DNA from: Lingula anatina
Taxonomy: Eukaryota; Brachiopoda; Lingulata; Lingulida; Lingulidae
Assembly: GCF_001039355.2 (NCBI RefSeq)
Contig: NW_019775763.1
Coordinates: forward strand, 1 to 64,000
Length of the DNA stretch: 64,000 nucleotides
Direction: 5' to 3'
Positions 24,206 through 37,370 of this stretch are shown piece by piece. The stretch's first letter is position 1. Each line of letters opens with the position of its first letter. The position numbers and the translations under genes were made by a program. The notes below the pieces were generated by a model. That model made no database searches, was not told the origin of the DNA, and worked only from the letters and a program-made list of their open reading frames with translations.

Positions 24206-27200
24206 ATGCATTCGTGGCTAATTTTTGCCACTCTTGTGGCTGGCAGTAAGTGTCTTTTTTCTTTTACCGTAATTTACGATTCAAACAAAAAGAGTGGCGA
24301 GGGTTTTGGAAATGTGGAATGACACTGATGGAGGAAAAAGACGACTTAGAAAGAATGCCATGTCAAGTCATGCAACGCTTTTTAAAGCTTAAATAAAATA
24401 TATTTATATCATAAAATCTAAAGGCACCAGGTCTATCTTATGAACAAAACATGTTCTTATTGTAAAAAAAGAAAAAAAAAAAAAAACACGGCTAGTACCA
24501 AGTATACATAGCATTATGCAAAACGATCTCTGTACAAGTACATTGTTATTGTTATCATTGAGAATAGTGACCTGTATTGCATATACTTACTTTCTTTCAG
24601 GCTATGCCTTAAATCTCGCTTTTTACTCTTGCTCACCCAACCCATGTTTGAACGGTGGTGCTTGTATTAACAGCGGAATTTATGGCTTCACATGTAGATG
24701 CGCTCCAGGATTCAGCGGCATTGTCTGTCAATTTGGTAAGTACAGGCGGGTCCAGTTGTAGCGGCCATGGAAATGTCCCGATGAACTCCATACATAATGT
24801 AATGAACTTACAATTAACGATACTAAGTATACAAGATATTCCATGTTTTTTCACCCACGTCAAAGAATTTGATTCAGTGTATTATATTTGTGCTAATCAA
24901 ACTTTAATGATTTACTGAAAATTGATCCGAACGATATTTTGATCAACTAAAATATTGGACAATATTCCTTTTTTATCTCTGCAATTTGAGTAGGTCGCAG
25001 CTGTTTTGAACAAAACAGCTTTATTAATCAAACAGCCTCAGTTTTTTTCGACAAGAACTTAATAAACTGACGAAACATGAGTATGGTAATTCGGATGCAC
25101 TTACTCTTTCTTATACGTAATCTGTTTTCATTTTAGATGCTTCTGGTGATCTTGCTTGCTTCACCAGAGCCTGCGCTGGTCCAGCTGGTGCCCCAGGCGC
25201 CCAAGGTCCAGCTGGTGCCCCAGGTGCCAGTTTTGCAGGTATGTTGACAATCTGTAAAAAGGAATCTCAAAATAATTTTATTATTTTTTGTTGACAAGTT
25301 GGTTATCTATCGGAACCAAATTGGGTATTGTTTTACATTCAACGTATATGACCAGCTGGCGATATATGGTTACACATTGCATTTGTGTTCAATAGGAAGA
25401 CCAGGCAAGGATGGTTTACCAGGTGCCCCAGGTAGGGATGGTGCCGCAGGTGCTCCAGGCAAGGATGGCTTCCCTGGCCGCCCAGGCAAGGACGGTTTTG
25501 CCGGTGCCCCAGGCAAGAATGGTAAACCAGGTTTCGACGGTCTTCCAGGAGCCCCAGGCGCCAAGGGAGATACTGGTAAATATATTTTTCATACAGCTTT
25601 ATTTGCGCGATAATTTCGGTAGACGTCAATCGAAATCATAGTTCATTTTCTTTCTACTCATTTTAAGGTTTTTATTTATATGTACGAATTGAAAAATGTT
25701 TGTCTTGCTTTTTTACAGGTTTCACCGGTGCTCCAGGCAAAGACGGAAAAGCAGGTTTCAATGGTGCCCCAGGAAAGACCGGTGCCGCTGGTCCAGCTGG
25801 TGCTCCAGGCAAAGATGGCTTCCCAGGTGCCCCAGGCAAGCCAGGCAAAGATGGCTTCCCAGGCTTCCCAGGCAAAGACGGCAAGCCAGGTTTCACCGGA
25901 CGCACAGGCGCTAAAGGCAGCGCTGGCTTCCCAGGTCTTCCAGGCAAGAATGGCGCTGCTGGTGCCGTTGGCGCTGTCGGTCCAGTTGGTGCCCCAGGAA
26001 AGGATGGCAAGAATGGTTTCAATGGTGCTCCAGGCAAAGATGGCCTCTCAGGATTCCAAGGACCAAAGGGTGATACTGGCTTCACAGGTGCTCCAGGTGC
26101 TAATGGCAAGGATGGTCTCAATGGCGCCCCAGGTGCTGATGGTAAACCAGGATTTGCTGGACGCCCAGGCAAAGATGGCAAGCCAGGTGCTGCTGGACGC
26201 CCAGGCAAGGATGGCTTCCCAGGTGCCCCAGGTGCTAAGGGTGACACTGGTTTCACCGGTGCTCCAGGCAGAAACGGTGCCCCAGGTGCCGATGGCAAGA
26301 AGGGTCTTAATGGCGCTCCAGGCAAACCAGGTTTCGCTGGTGCTCCAGGCAAAGATGGAGCTGCTGGCCCAGCTGGCAAGCCAGGTAAGGATGGCCTTAA
26401 CGGCCTTCCAGGCGCTGATGGCAAGCCAGGTTTCAATGGTGCTCCAGGTGCTAAGGGTCCAGCTGGTCCAGCTGGTGCCCCAGGCAAGGATGGTTTCTCA
26501 GGTCGCCCAGGCAAGGATGGCAAGCCAGGTTTCCCAGGCCCAGTAGGTCCAGTTGGCCCAGTTGGCAGAACCGGTGCCACCGGCTTCACCGGTGCTCCAG
26601 GCAAAGACGGCAAGCCAGGCTTCAATGGTGCCCCAGGAGCTCCAGGTGCCAAGGGTAAGGATGGATTCCCAGGTGCCCCAGGCAAAGACGGAAAACCAGG
26701 TTTCAACGGCCTTCCAGGCAAAACCGGCCCAGTTGGCCCAGTCGGTTTCCCAGGAGCTAAAGGAGCTGCTGGTGCCGCAGGCAAGGATGGTTTCCCAGGT
26801 CGCCCAGGCAAGGACGGCAAGCCAGGTTTTGATGGTGCCCCAGGTGCTGCAGGTAAAGATGGTGCTGTTGGTCCAGTTGGTCCAGTCGGCCCAGTTGGTT
26901 TCACAGGCAGAAGCGGAAAGAACGGTCTCGACGGTGCCGCAGGTAAGGCTGGTTTCCCAGGTGCCCCAGGAAGAAAGGGAGCTACTGGTGCCCCAGGCAG
27001 AGATGGTTTCGCAGGTGCCCCAGGCGCCAAGGGTGATAAAGGATTCGACGGCCTTGATGGCCTTAATGGTAAGGATGGTGCCACAGGAAAAGCTGGTCCA
27101 GCCGGCCCAGCCGGTGCCACTGGCAGACACGGCGCCACTGGCGCTACTGGTGCCAGAGGTAAGACCGGTGCCGTCGGTCTCCAAGGTGCTCCAGGTGCCC

Positions 27201-27577
27201 CAGGTGCCAGAGGCAAGGACGGAAAGGCTGGTCGTCCAGGTGCTACAGGTGCCCCAGGTGCCCCAGGTCCAAAGGGTGACGCCGGCTTCCCAGGTTTCCC
27301 AGGCAAGGACGGTCTCCCAGGTGCCCCAGGTAAGGATGGTCCAGCCGGACCAGCCGGTTTCCGCGGCCCAGCTGGTGCCCCAGGTAAAGATGGCTTCCCA
27401 GGTGCCCCAGGACCAAAGGGTAAGACCGGTTTCACCGGTGCCCCAGGTGCTCCAGGCAACGATGGTGCCCCAGGTGCCTCTGGCTCTGTTGGCGCTCCAG
27501 GTGCTCCAGGTGCTCCAGGTGCCCCAGGCGCTCCAGGCGCTTCTATCCCAGTCTTCTCTAGGAAGGGTTACTATTAA
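24206..27577 (+). CDS. Secreted EGF-collagen protein A, five coding exons, 771 aa
   Basis: Predicted structural extracellular protein. Coding exons are 24206-24245, 24601-24735, 25137-25238, 25396-25575 and 25719-27577. All junctions are GT-AG and all coding introns are phase 1. The total is 2316 nt. Residues 1-16 ([16 protein letters not shown]) are a signal peptide. An EGF module follows with Cys 24, 29, 35, 45, 47 and 56 ([24 protein letters not shown]). Next comes a CX4C motif (C66, C71), a short Gly-X-Y run broken at ASFA, and then over 200 apparently uninterrupted Gly-X-Y triplets to a tail ending SRKGYY. Triplets are rich in GAP, GKD, GFP and GFN. There is no fibrillar C-propeptide or C4 domain. 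Proline is almost always CCA and Gly is GGT or GGC, suggesting very high expression. An ATTAAA lies at 27654. Gene B, 11 kb downstream, is its paralogue. A shell- or cuticle-matrix role is inference. Confidence 0.9.
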
Positions 27578-30321
27578 ACTCTGAGGAATAGGACCGCTGT
27601 GTAGTATTATTTGTTTACATCATGACAACATTTTGTTAATATATGAAGATCATATTAAATACATGAAGATATAAGCAGTCTTTTTATTCATTTCGTATCC
27701 ACCCTCTACGTCAGCAGCTCTTATTCAGTAGAACTTTTAAATATCTAACTGTTTTTATTAGCTAGAGATAAAAGAAACAGGGATACGGGAAAATCACCAT
27801 AATTAATTTTTGGGACAAAACTATATCATTTCAAATATACGATTCGAGTTAAGGGAACCTTTTCTTTATCACACTGAAATCACCCCTAGCCAGAATTATA
27901 TCTTCAATGAAGAAACCTTCTCATCAAGTAAAATGGACAAGGGCATGAAATATGAACAAACTATACGTAATAATAAATTATCTTTATAAAATGAATGCAT
28001 TGTAATTGTTTATATGTTTTTTCAACACCAAAGTCAATGAGGAATGAATTAACATGTACATTTCACCGGCTGTGGAAACATTTATTGTGTTGTTATGAAA
28101 GGGGGCTACTACCAAAATAAATAAAAATCAAATCACGTACATGCAAGGGGGGGGGGGTAATCTATGGTTTATTTTGGCTAAATTTGAATCTTTTGGAAAT
28201 GTTTCTCACCTAAATATACGAGAACGAATCGTGTGCTTATTTGAATAATGGAGCGCATGTTTGAAACCTTAGTCCTCTTGGCAGCCATATCTCGTACGAC
28301 AACTCGCCTTCAACGCACAAGTAAAACAAAGGACATCTTCTAAGATTTTCCCGTCCCACTACTCATGTCAATCATGGCCGTTCACTGTAACCAAGCCTTT
28401 CATACAGGGACACAATATGATAAAAATCAGAAAAACGTTAAAAAATAACAACACAATAAGTTATAAACATATAGTAAAAAGGTAGATAAAATATATAACC
28501 AATAAAATAGATAATTAATTTGAGAGACAGTGAATGGGATTTTGAGAAGCAAATACAATGAACAAATGCCCTTCGGGTCCACTTGTCCTCTAATACTTAA
28601 CGACTATTACTCCATAGATTAAACTCAAAATTAACATATATTTTAAACATATCTATTTCTATGTCTTCGACAGCATCAGGATGAGTGCACGGAAATAGAC
28701 TCACTGTATTTCCAAGCAGCATATCATCGCATATTATGAATAGGGGGAGTATATTCTTGTCGGAGTATATTCTTGTCGTAGAAAGATAAGATAAACCAAT
28801 AACAAATACGAGAAATAAAATAAGTTCTAGTTCAACAATTCACGGGGGAGAAATTGAGATTATAAACTCTAAGCACTGCCATGCCCTCGACTTGAAACAG
28901 ATGACATATTGATAGCATTGTTAGTGACATGTGATCCCAAGCGATAGTTTGACACATACATTCATTTATTGTCATCCCGATAGGTCAAATTTCCTGTCAA
29001 CATAGGCCGGTGCATCCATCCCCACGGCTCATCCAATTGCCCTCAACTCAACAAGGTCAAGGAATCTTTTAGTCGTGATCATTGCCATGGCAGTTGGGGA
29101 AAAGACGCTTATTTCAACTGCTTCCTAAAACGCGTATAAGAAGGTATGCAGGGATGGGTAAGATTGGGTCAGATATGTCCCACTTTGTTGGAATCACGAC
29201 CTATTGCATGCCTCAAAAATCACCCCACAGCGCGTGACGACTTCCATTAAAGTACACTCAACTCGGAACTGACTACAACTCAATACAAATAGTCTATATT
29301 TTACTTCACTTGAACATATAAAGATACCCAAACACTTTGAAATTCTGACTGTCATCGTCAACAAACGATAATTCATTGCAAGGGGTAGGCCACATGATGC
29401 TATTTATGCATACCGATTCCGCAAAACACCTTCGTCTAATCTATAGAAAGCGTGCTGGCGATCAGTTGATTTTGACACAAACTTCGAAGTCATCGTCAAA
29501 AGAAACGCAAAAACAAAGTAAAAGTGACACTTCATTCCTGACATCTTTCATTTTTACCATTTTGTCAGAAGTGGGTTTTAGATCACCTATTCTAAAACAC
29601 AAATCAAATGTTGGAAGCAGCTTTCCCAGATGCAACAGAAAATCTCCCACACAGTTCCTTCGGGTTTTCTCAAGGTGTTCGGGGGAGGGGGGAGGCTGCT
29701 CACTTGTGGACAAGGGCTTTCCTAAAGAAAGGAGGGGGGTAGAAGTAGAAGACAATTTACTTTTTTCTTTTTTTCTCAGCATCGACGCGCGTGCATTTAT
29801 AAATCAAATTCGGGAGCAAAGGGAATGGCGACAAGCTACATGGGGCTATCTTGCTATCTGCAAGACCCACTCCATGATTTTAAATTTCGATTGTGTCATG
29901 AATAAAGTCAATATATTCAGGACAACGTTTCCTCTTATGATTTTCTATGTGTCTGAATAGCACTTCTCAGTATATAAATTTAATCTAGTCTTAAAAACCA
30001 TTACTTAGGTTAGGTGCAACCACAAGCAAAAATTACAAAATTGAATTATTAAGGAAATAAGTATGATGGAATTGACAATGTGCATGGTGCTGTTATCCAA
30101 ACGCTGCACGGGTCAGAAGAAGAGAGCTGTAAGAGTACACGTTCCGTGACGCAAACAATTACTTTTCTTTTTAAGTGAGAAGAGAAGTTAAATTGGAACT
30201 TGAACACGGTAGTCTGTGTCGTTATTCCATCCTGAGATGAATCCAAGATCCAACGCTAATAGTCTCTTTCGCGGAAAAGAGAGAGGGGACATTTGGACCT
30301 GATCATTCTAGGATTTCAAAG

Positions 30322-30323
30322 AA

Positions 30324-30358
<35 letters not shown>

Positions 30359-30361
30359 ATA
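30322..30361. repeat. (AAAT)n microsatellite
   Basis: About ten tetranucleotide AATA units. Confidence 0.95.
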
Positions 30362-30693
30362 TAATCGAAACAAGAGAGAATGAGGAAACAAATGTTCAAA
30401 AGAAACACTCCATATGCTACAGTGTTTCTGACAAAACAATAGTTTTTGAGCAATGTGCAACACTCCTGATAGCTGTGGATCCTACAGCGCTTTTTCCACT
30501 CTGTTGAAGAGGGGGGCGGACTTAATCCACAGTTTGTTTTGGTGCATGTAAGAGGGGTGGGGGTAGGTGGAAAAGAAGGAGGTCCTCTGAATAAAACAAA
30601 AATGTTTTTTCTGATTGTAGTGATACATGCACAGTGCTGTTTTCTCTGTAAGTGAATCAATCCTGATGTACAATCAGTTCAGGGGTACATACC

Positions 30694-30870
30694 CTGGGAT
30701 AATGACCCACACTTCTGTGTACGGCATAGGCTCTGGGATAATGACCAACACTACTGTGTACGGGATAGGCTCTGGGATAATGACCAACACTACTGTGTAC
30801 GGGATAGGCTCTGGGATAATGACCCCCACTTCTGTGTACGGCATAGGTTCTGGGATGATAAGCCGCACAG
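30694..30870. repeat. 39-bp minisatellite, four units plus a partial one
   Basis: Units start at 30694, 30733, 30772 and 30811, with a degraded fifth at 30850. Each begins ctgggataatgacc and ends with a 'ggcatagg' type motif. The 39-bp period equals 13 codons, so one frame reads repeated GIMTNTTVYGIGS. A decayed unit-like sequence recurs at about 31,010-31,085. The open frame is short, lacks splice or start context, and is best explained by the period. Confidence 0.9.
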
Positions 30871-33301
30871 AATAGTGAATAGCTGGGTAAAATTTCATTG
30901 GGGTGTATGAAGTGCCATGGTGAAAGGTCCATTTTTTCCGAAAAAGAATCTCCCTTTTGAAATTACTGGCTACAGGCCTGAGGTTGATGGCCTGCATTCT
31001 AGAGCACGGGACACAGATTCTGGAATAATGGTCTACAATCTAGAGCAGGCGACAGAGCCTGGGATAACGGGTCACGCAGGAGTACACGGGGTATAGAAGC
31101 TTGAATAATGACTCTACGTAGAAATGCGTTGAACCCATTTTTCATTCAAGAATTCCGTCGCTTCAGAAAAAAGGATCCGAGAGTTCAGAGGCTGCTCCTG
31201 GACTTGATAGAGGCAGTGAAATGGCGCACAAAAGTACGACTGACTTGGGTGGGGTGGGGTGAAAACACACATCTTAGATACAGACAGAATGATAGAGCCC
31301 CTTCGTTTTCTTTGCATGAGTAGTATAATATACGCGTAGAGTATTTTAAGTGCGTTTTTGTATTGTATTGCATCCAACCACACTCTATCCGTTTAACGTT
31401 TCTGCAATACATTCAGTACATTCTGTAGGAAGAACAATAAAATCGTTATTTTTTATGTAAATGCATAAAGCGTCCTAAACTTGCGCTTGCCCCTGCAAAA
31501 ACTGACTTCCATGTTGCCGAGCATTATGCATTCTATGATAAATTAGCATAGAGATGAGATGAGCGCGTGTCTTCACGGGCGACATATCGAGATTGTCGTA
31601 GACTTGTCTGAAGCACGGTTGACACTTCTCTTTGCAAACCTGTGTTTGAAGAAGTAACGTTTTTTTAATTGAATGAATAAAGGACGGCGTGTTTCCAATT
31701 GCTTCAACAGCACGATGGTGAACGCGTTTGATTTTACCATTATGCAGTAAAGTCCCCCCCCCCCCCCCAAAAAAAAAAGATAGCGAGATAAAACCGGGAT
31801 TTTTTTTGTCCTATGCCCTACGTATCATACTAAAATTGTACTTTTTGTCACCTCATAGTAACATCCCGAATTAGCCCAATTAAAAGACTTCCAACATATG
31901 TGATAGCGTAACTATCTCGGAACGTTTAACACACAGCGTCGATACTTAATGGCGCTGGCTACGTTCATTCTGTTTAGAACAGATAAATGTTCTGTGTCTA
32001 ATTATGACCACTAGACATTCGTTAATTAAACAGGGAGTGTGTCATTTTACGGCTGCTGCCAGCCTTCAATACAGCGGCACCGACACTACCGAGGGATTAA
32101 CGTGCAGCATGCAACAGTGCGTGGTGAGCTCAGTAGGTCCGCTGTTCAGACTGGCTGAGGTTTAGACTACCTGCCCTTATTATTAACTGAGCAGGTGTGC
32201 CTCAGACCTGACGTGAATATTCCCTTTGGTCTGGAGTTAGTAAAAGCAACCTTTTTCTCCAGTGGAATTCGATTAACACTAGAACTCATGTAAAGGAAAG
32301 GGTAACTCACCGGGAGAACGGGTTTTAGCCGTTTGTACGCGTCTACTGTGCGTCTGCATGCTACGCAAGTCGTCCTTATTGGCCCCAGTCGTCTTGCAAC
32401 ATGCAACTGAAAAAGAAAAAAAAAACATATATAAACGAAATAAAATATCAAAAATATCAAACATGAATTCTGGAACTTAGTTTTTACCAAACTAATAAAA
32501 CTATCAAATATAGCCCCTGGACGGATTTCTACAAATCTATCTCTTCTTTACTGCTGAGGAAGATGAATACTTACATCTCACTGTCTCTCAGATTTTGATG
32601 AGATGCGGTCTGCGATGAGCAAGAAAAGTGAAACTGTACCTGGCATGAGATATATCGTCTTAAACTAGTTTTTTGCCCTCTGCGCCTATATATCGTCTTC
32701 TTACATGTGTTTATCACATCTGAGGAGAAACAATCAAACATGGGTGCAAAGTCATACCAATAAACGGGTTTGATGTTTGTCTTACTGTCGGGTAAACGAT
32801 CGCACGGGTGTACAAAAAGTTTGTCATTATGAGTCGGCACACATTGGAAACAAAAATGATTTGCTACATGTACAAACGTGGAAATCCTCTCAGCGCTGTG
32901 CCATTCATTCTGTGATAAGAGTAAAGAATGTTTGAAAACTAGTTGGCAAAACTAGTTGGCAAATTGTACATGTTCGCATATATGAATACGGGTATTGTTT
33001 TTCGGCAGCGTACTGATTGCTATTCTAAGTAGCACATTTTCAAAAAACATGGGGATCTTCATATGAATAGTCGCTTGCTGATGATGGGGTATGAATAACA
33101 ATGAAGTATATTTAAACTGGACTCTAGATTAACGTTGGGATCCAGGGGTTTTCATGGTCTTTCACCCTGTGCACGTCCAGCTTTATTCCCTGACGTATCA
33201 CTGTAAAGTGAGTTGGAAACAGTGCTGTTTTACGTATTCCTCTCCCCCAAATTGTTTGCAAATTGAAACACCAATAAAAGAGTGGAAAAGACAGTCTGTG
33301 A

Positions 33302-33329
33302 CCCCCCCCCCCCCCACACACACACACAC
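33302..33329. repeat. C14-(CA)n simple repeat
   Basis: A C homopolymer is followed by CA dinucleotides. Confidence 0.9.
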
Positions 33330-33437
33330 TTTCTTACAATTTGGGCCCGCATTCACTGTGAACCCCCTCAAGCCCATGATAACAAATCCATCACATGGTG
33401 ATGAGTAGGAGCCTATTAACGTGTCATCAGTGCAATA

Positions 33438-33536
33438 AAATTTGATTATCAGTGTCATTATAAAATGACACTGATAATCAAATTTCGAGTGATCTATTTT
33501 TTTTACCATAAGGTAAAAAAAAAATAGATCACTCGA
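33438..33536. other. Two adjacent long hairpins
   Basis: Hairpin 1 has arms 33438-33458 and 33465-33485, a perfect 21-bp match around a 6-base loop. Hairpin 2 begins where hairpin 1 ends (about 33485-33507 and 33512-33536), pairing perfectly except for T8 against A10. The two share no arm sequence. They could be a cruciform-forming site or a relic of template-switch replication. No coding frame supports a structured RNA gene. Confidence 0.75.
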
Positions 33537-34238
33537 AGAAACTTTATTTGTTTTACCAATGAAATATGACGTTTCAATCATTCATCAAATTTGTTACAAA
33601 AGGAAAAACAAGTTTAGTCTCTTTACAAACGGTTTACACAGAAGACAATGAAAAACCTGTTTCATCGAGTAACCTTTTAAAAAGTTTTTTGGCCCCTAAT
33701 AGTAATGATCAGACCATCCTTTTAAGAATTACGTTTTAATATTAATCTAATGGATATGTATTTTAATATTAAAATAATAATTTTGTCTTAAGATAGTAAC
33801 TAGTCAGGTAACCATTAAAACTGTGAAATGCCATTACTAAGAAAGATGGCTTGACCACTGCGATTACTGTCTTATTTTTAAATTGAGAGATCTTGTTTAT
33901 AATTCATTTACATCATCATTTAATTAAAATAATGAAAAACACGCTGGGCGAATTGACCCTGCTCGCCGCAGCACTTATCATAGGGTACAGTGAATCTCTG
34001 TTGGGAGCACGCAAAACGACAATCAAACTACGGGGAATGACATCTTTAACTCTCTCTACTTTCTTTAAGTATGAGGGGCTCTAAAAACCTAAAATGAATA
34101 CGTGCACGGGAGGTGTCACTTATTTGCCATTATTGAGTACCGCCGTCAAATGTGACTCGTCAAAATTGACCGACTCAAGCACCTCGGAACAGTGGGACTA
34201 ATAGTAACACGAAGCACCGCCCACTTCGGGTCTCATGG

Positions 34239-34246
34239 TATAAAAG
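34239..34246 (+). promoter_or_regulatory. TATA box of collagen gene B
   Basis: The sequence tataaaag is followed 28 bases on by 'gacagac', the same layout as gene A. The shared 10-mer ttcgggtctc is at 34225-34234, only a few bases upstream of this TATA box but about 55 bases upstream in gene A, so its meaning is uncertain. Confidence 0.65.
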
Positions 34247-34267
34247 AGCTGGTTTTTCTAGGACAAG

Positions 34268-34311
34268 ACAGACACCGTACCACTTTGCTTGGATTGGACG
34301 TTCTCAAAAAG
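34268..34311 (+). other. Non-coding first exon of collagen gene B (predicted)
   Basis: The segment runs from the predicted start near 34268-34270 to a good donor (AAG|gtatgt at 34312). The following acceptor is tttgcag before 37366, so intron 1 is about 3.05 kb. The layout parallels gene A. There is no ATG in frame with the protein. Confidence 0.55.
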
Positions 34312-37300
34312 GTATGTACAGACCTAACTGTGGAGCTAGAGTAGTATTATTAGTGGTAGCTAAGGTACTTGTCATTTGAGGAGGACGACTAAAATGCCAT
34401 TTGTCTGCTGAAACAATTGAAGCGCCCCCGTTACTTTCTTTGAGTGGTCAAGTCCGTTTCGTTTGCGCTTGATTAATAGCCAGGCACTTTCTCCTAAATA
34501 TTTTCTTCTTTGTTCTGTACTGAGTGTTCTGGGCTATCATACTAATACAGAAGATAATCTGAAATTTGAATCAGGTACTTTCCTTTTTTGTCATTTCTAT
34601 AAACACCCGGTGATGGGTAACTGTTTTCGGAGTAGGACAATAGCTGTTATTGAAATCACAGCACTGCATTCTGAAACGCAGGCTTGTATTCATCTAGGTT
34701 TGTAACACACATTATATTTATATCGCATTGAACACACTGTCCTCAGAGCATTTTACAGTCGTTAAACAACTGGTTTCGTATTGTTTGAATTTGATAAATT
34801 CCAGGTGAATTTTCCGCGGTTTGAACCATTTACAGAATACTGTGTCATTTTCTGTAGCCTCTTTTCAAATCATCAAAACATCAAACGCTAGAGGAATTTG
34901 ATAATTCATCTTTGTATAATCCTGCGACGATATTGAAGTAAAGTTTGAACTTACTTGTTTTATATACAATGAAAACAAGCTACAGTGCAAATCCGCCGGG
35001 ACTTTTGAAAAAAGTACAAAAACACATTTTTGCGAAAATAAGGGCTAAAAGTAATGAAAATAAAAAAGGGCAAAATGTTGCCGTGCTGCAAGTAGTATTT
35101 TATTGCAAATAGCTTTTTGTATTACCCTAAAATTGCTTTCGGTCTGACATCATATTTTTAATGTTTTACCTTTATTACCATATATTTGACTTTTTATTGA
35201 AATGCGTGCTTCTTTTATAAATTACATTACGGTGACTGTAGGCAGAGATAAAGCTGTATTCACTCCTTTCACTTCTGACTAAAGAGTAAAAGAATAGCGC
35301 TATTTTGTAGTGGCCGAGTAGTTTTCGTGTCTAACGTTCTGTTCTTACTGTTTATTGTTAATCTTGGCGCCGACGTCGCGGTGGGCATGCACATTAAGCA
35401 TTGAAAAGGTGTGTGTGTGTATTCAATGCACTTTAGATAGAGATTCAACATTAGATTTTTTTGCAACATTTATATAAAGATTATCGGCCTTGATTCATTT
35501 TTTTTCTTTCAAAGTGACATCGAACAGAACACTTCTCATTGATTAACTGTCGATGAAATTTGACGTGCATGAAAATAACCCGTACCACACAGAGCTTTTA
35601 AAAACGTTCTCTAAATTTCATACTGTTCATATGTAAAGTTTTAAATTGCAAATTAGTACGCGCGTACCCTATAAAACGTGAATCACGCTTCAGAAACACG
35701 TTTGAAAAACATTTGATGATCAACAACATTTACAAAAGATTGGTGTTTGTTAGAGCATTTTAAAACATGAATTTACGTGAGGCAAATTACTCAAAATTCT
35801 CAGCATTCGTTTTGTGTAAAATATCGAGATCAGTTCAAAGGCGCGCACAGTACGACCCAGCCGAAAGATAAAATCGGGCGTATTTCTGGATTTTCGAGTA
35901 AATGATGATGTATTGCATTTCATTAGCCAGCGTTAACACGCAAGGGAGATGTAGCACCAGCCAGAGCGATCAAAGGTCCACCTGTTATCGTTTTCGCGTG
36001 TTTTCATAGACGGTGCCTTCGCATAAAAAATATAACGTGATGAAGTTAATAATTTGGTGCATGACATCCTCACTAATCCGCTGATTTGTCTTTCCACTTG
36101 AAGCGATTAAAATGTCGAATGCTTTGTCTTTGTTATCTCTGATATCTTAAGTAGACCTTTGAAGGACTGATAGACTTGTTAATGTTTTTTATTGCTGTGT
36201 GATATCATAATGAGTGATCGTAAAGAGCAAACGAGACAAAGCTCGATTTGAAAGATATTTTTTTAACAATAGAGATGGCACTTGTGTACTAAGAAGATAA
36301 TTGGCATCATACCACACTGAAAGGTCATGACCCTCCTTCAAGCGACAGGCTCGTTATGGCAGTTTAATAGAATTATAGCATTTTGTTTAAATTATATGTT
36401 TACAAATCATTAGCTAAGATAAACCAGACTAGACAACGGCAGTGATAACCATTATCATTTCAAATTCCATTAAGATGCATAAGATGACCATGATCGGACT
36501 TCGTCTTATAGTGTTTTTTTATCAAATTATGTACAGATTTTTTTTAGAGTTAAGTCGTAGTGAGCTTATAATCACAAGCATTTGCCACAAACATTCTAAG
36601 AAGGTGCTTTAAAACTCGTTTACCTATAAAAAAGCTTAATTTTTGCAGGTAATATGCCTTTTACAAACGAACGTATTAAGGCATAGTGACCTGTTATTCA
36701 TACAGAGAGAAAAACGCTAATAGTCATCAGCCTGATCTCGAAGAAAATCTCACGCATTTTTCGCATTACAGACATTTTTTTGTTTCTTTTTTTCTTGAAT
36801 TGTTTATAGTTTAATGTTTTTGACATTCGATTATGACTTTTTGTTCAAGTCTCGAAACTGCTTGTCATTTAGAGGCATTTAAGCAGATTTGACCTGAAAA
36901 TAATTTGGAAAACAGTCACAAATATTGTGCTTTTTCGTGTCGACAGAAATCCATTTAGTCAATATAGAGATAAATTGATGCATTTCTAATGACAAATTTA
37001 AGTTTTTATTCGCATTTAAGAACGCACCGTATGGGGGAACGCTGATTCACTTCACAGAAGACAAAAACGCAATTTACATGTCAATCAAAAGGCGCAGGTG
37101 TCATTTAAAACACTTTTAATTACTTTTAGACACGTAAAGGCGCACAAAGACATAATATTTGACTGCCAAAGGTTGAAAGAAATCATTGTACATTGAATTA
37201 TCACCCAACGCTACAGTAGGCACAGTGTAGTTGGATCTATTTGACACCGCCCGAGCAGCTTCACACCGCTCCTGACAATATACATGTATACCCTGTGACT

Positions 37301-37370
37301 TAGAATAATGATTTTTCACGTTTGTTTACTATACTCTCAAATTTCATATCTCTTTTCTTTTGCAGGGAAA

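Larger units (their letters stand above)
27660..34224. other. Intergenic stretch between the two collagen genes
   Basis: I find no open frame with believable coding features. The stretch holds a 39-bp minisatellite, an (AAAT)n run, a pair of hairpins (listed separately), a 16-bp tandem 'gagtatattcttgtcg' at about 28,749-28,780 and several homopolymers (G11 near 28,147; C15-A10 at 31,754-31,778). Confidence 0.6.

Noticed and set aside
25672-27459. Long antisense open frame (595 codons) over the collagen A helix, reading Pro/Gly-rich repeats
   Set aside because: It is a by-product of the CCA/GGT/GGC codon bias: the repeat DNA lacks stop codons on the other strand. It has no start context, splice sites or signal peptide. 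Similar shadows lie over gene B (39267-40721) and in other forward frames.
29376-29960. 194-codon plus-strand open frame
   Set aside because: No recognisable domain, signal peptide or repeat, and no splice or promoter support. The length is possible by chance in this much sequence.
30627-30932. Repetitive open frames in the 39-bp minisatellite
   Set aside because: The frame follows from a period divisible by three. Both strands are open, which argues against coding.
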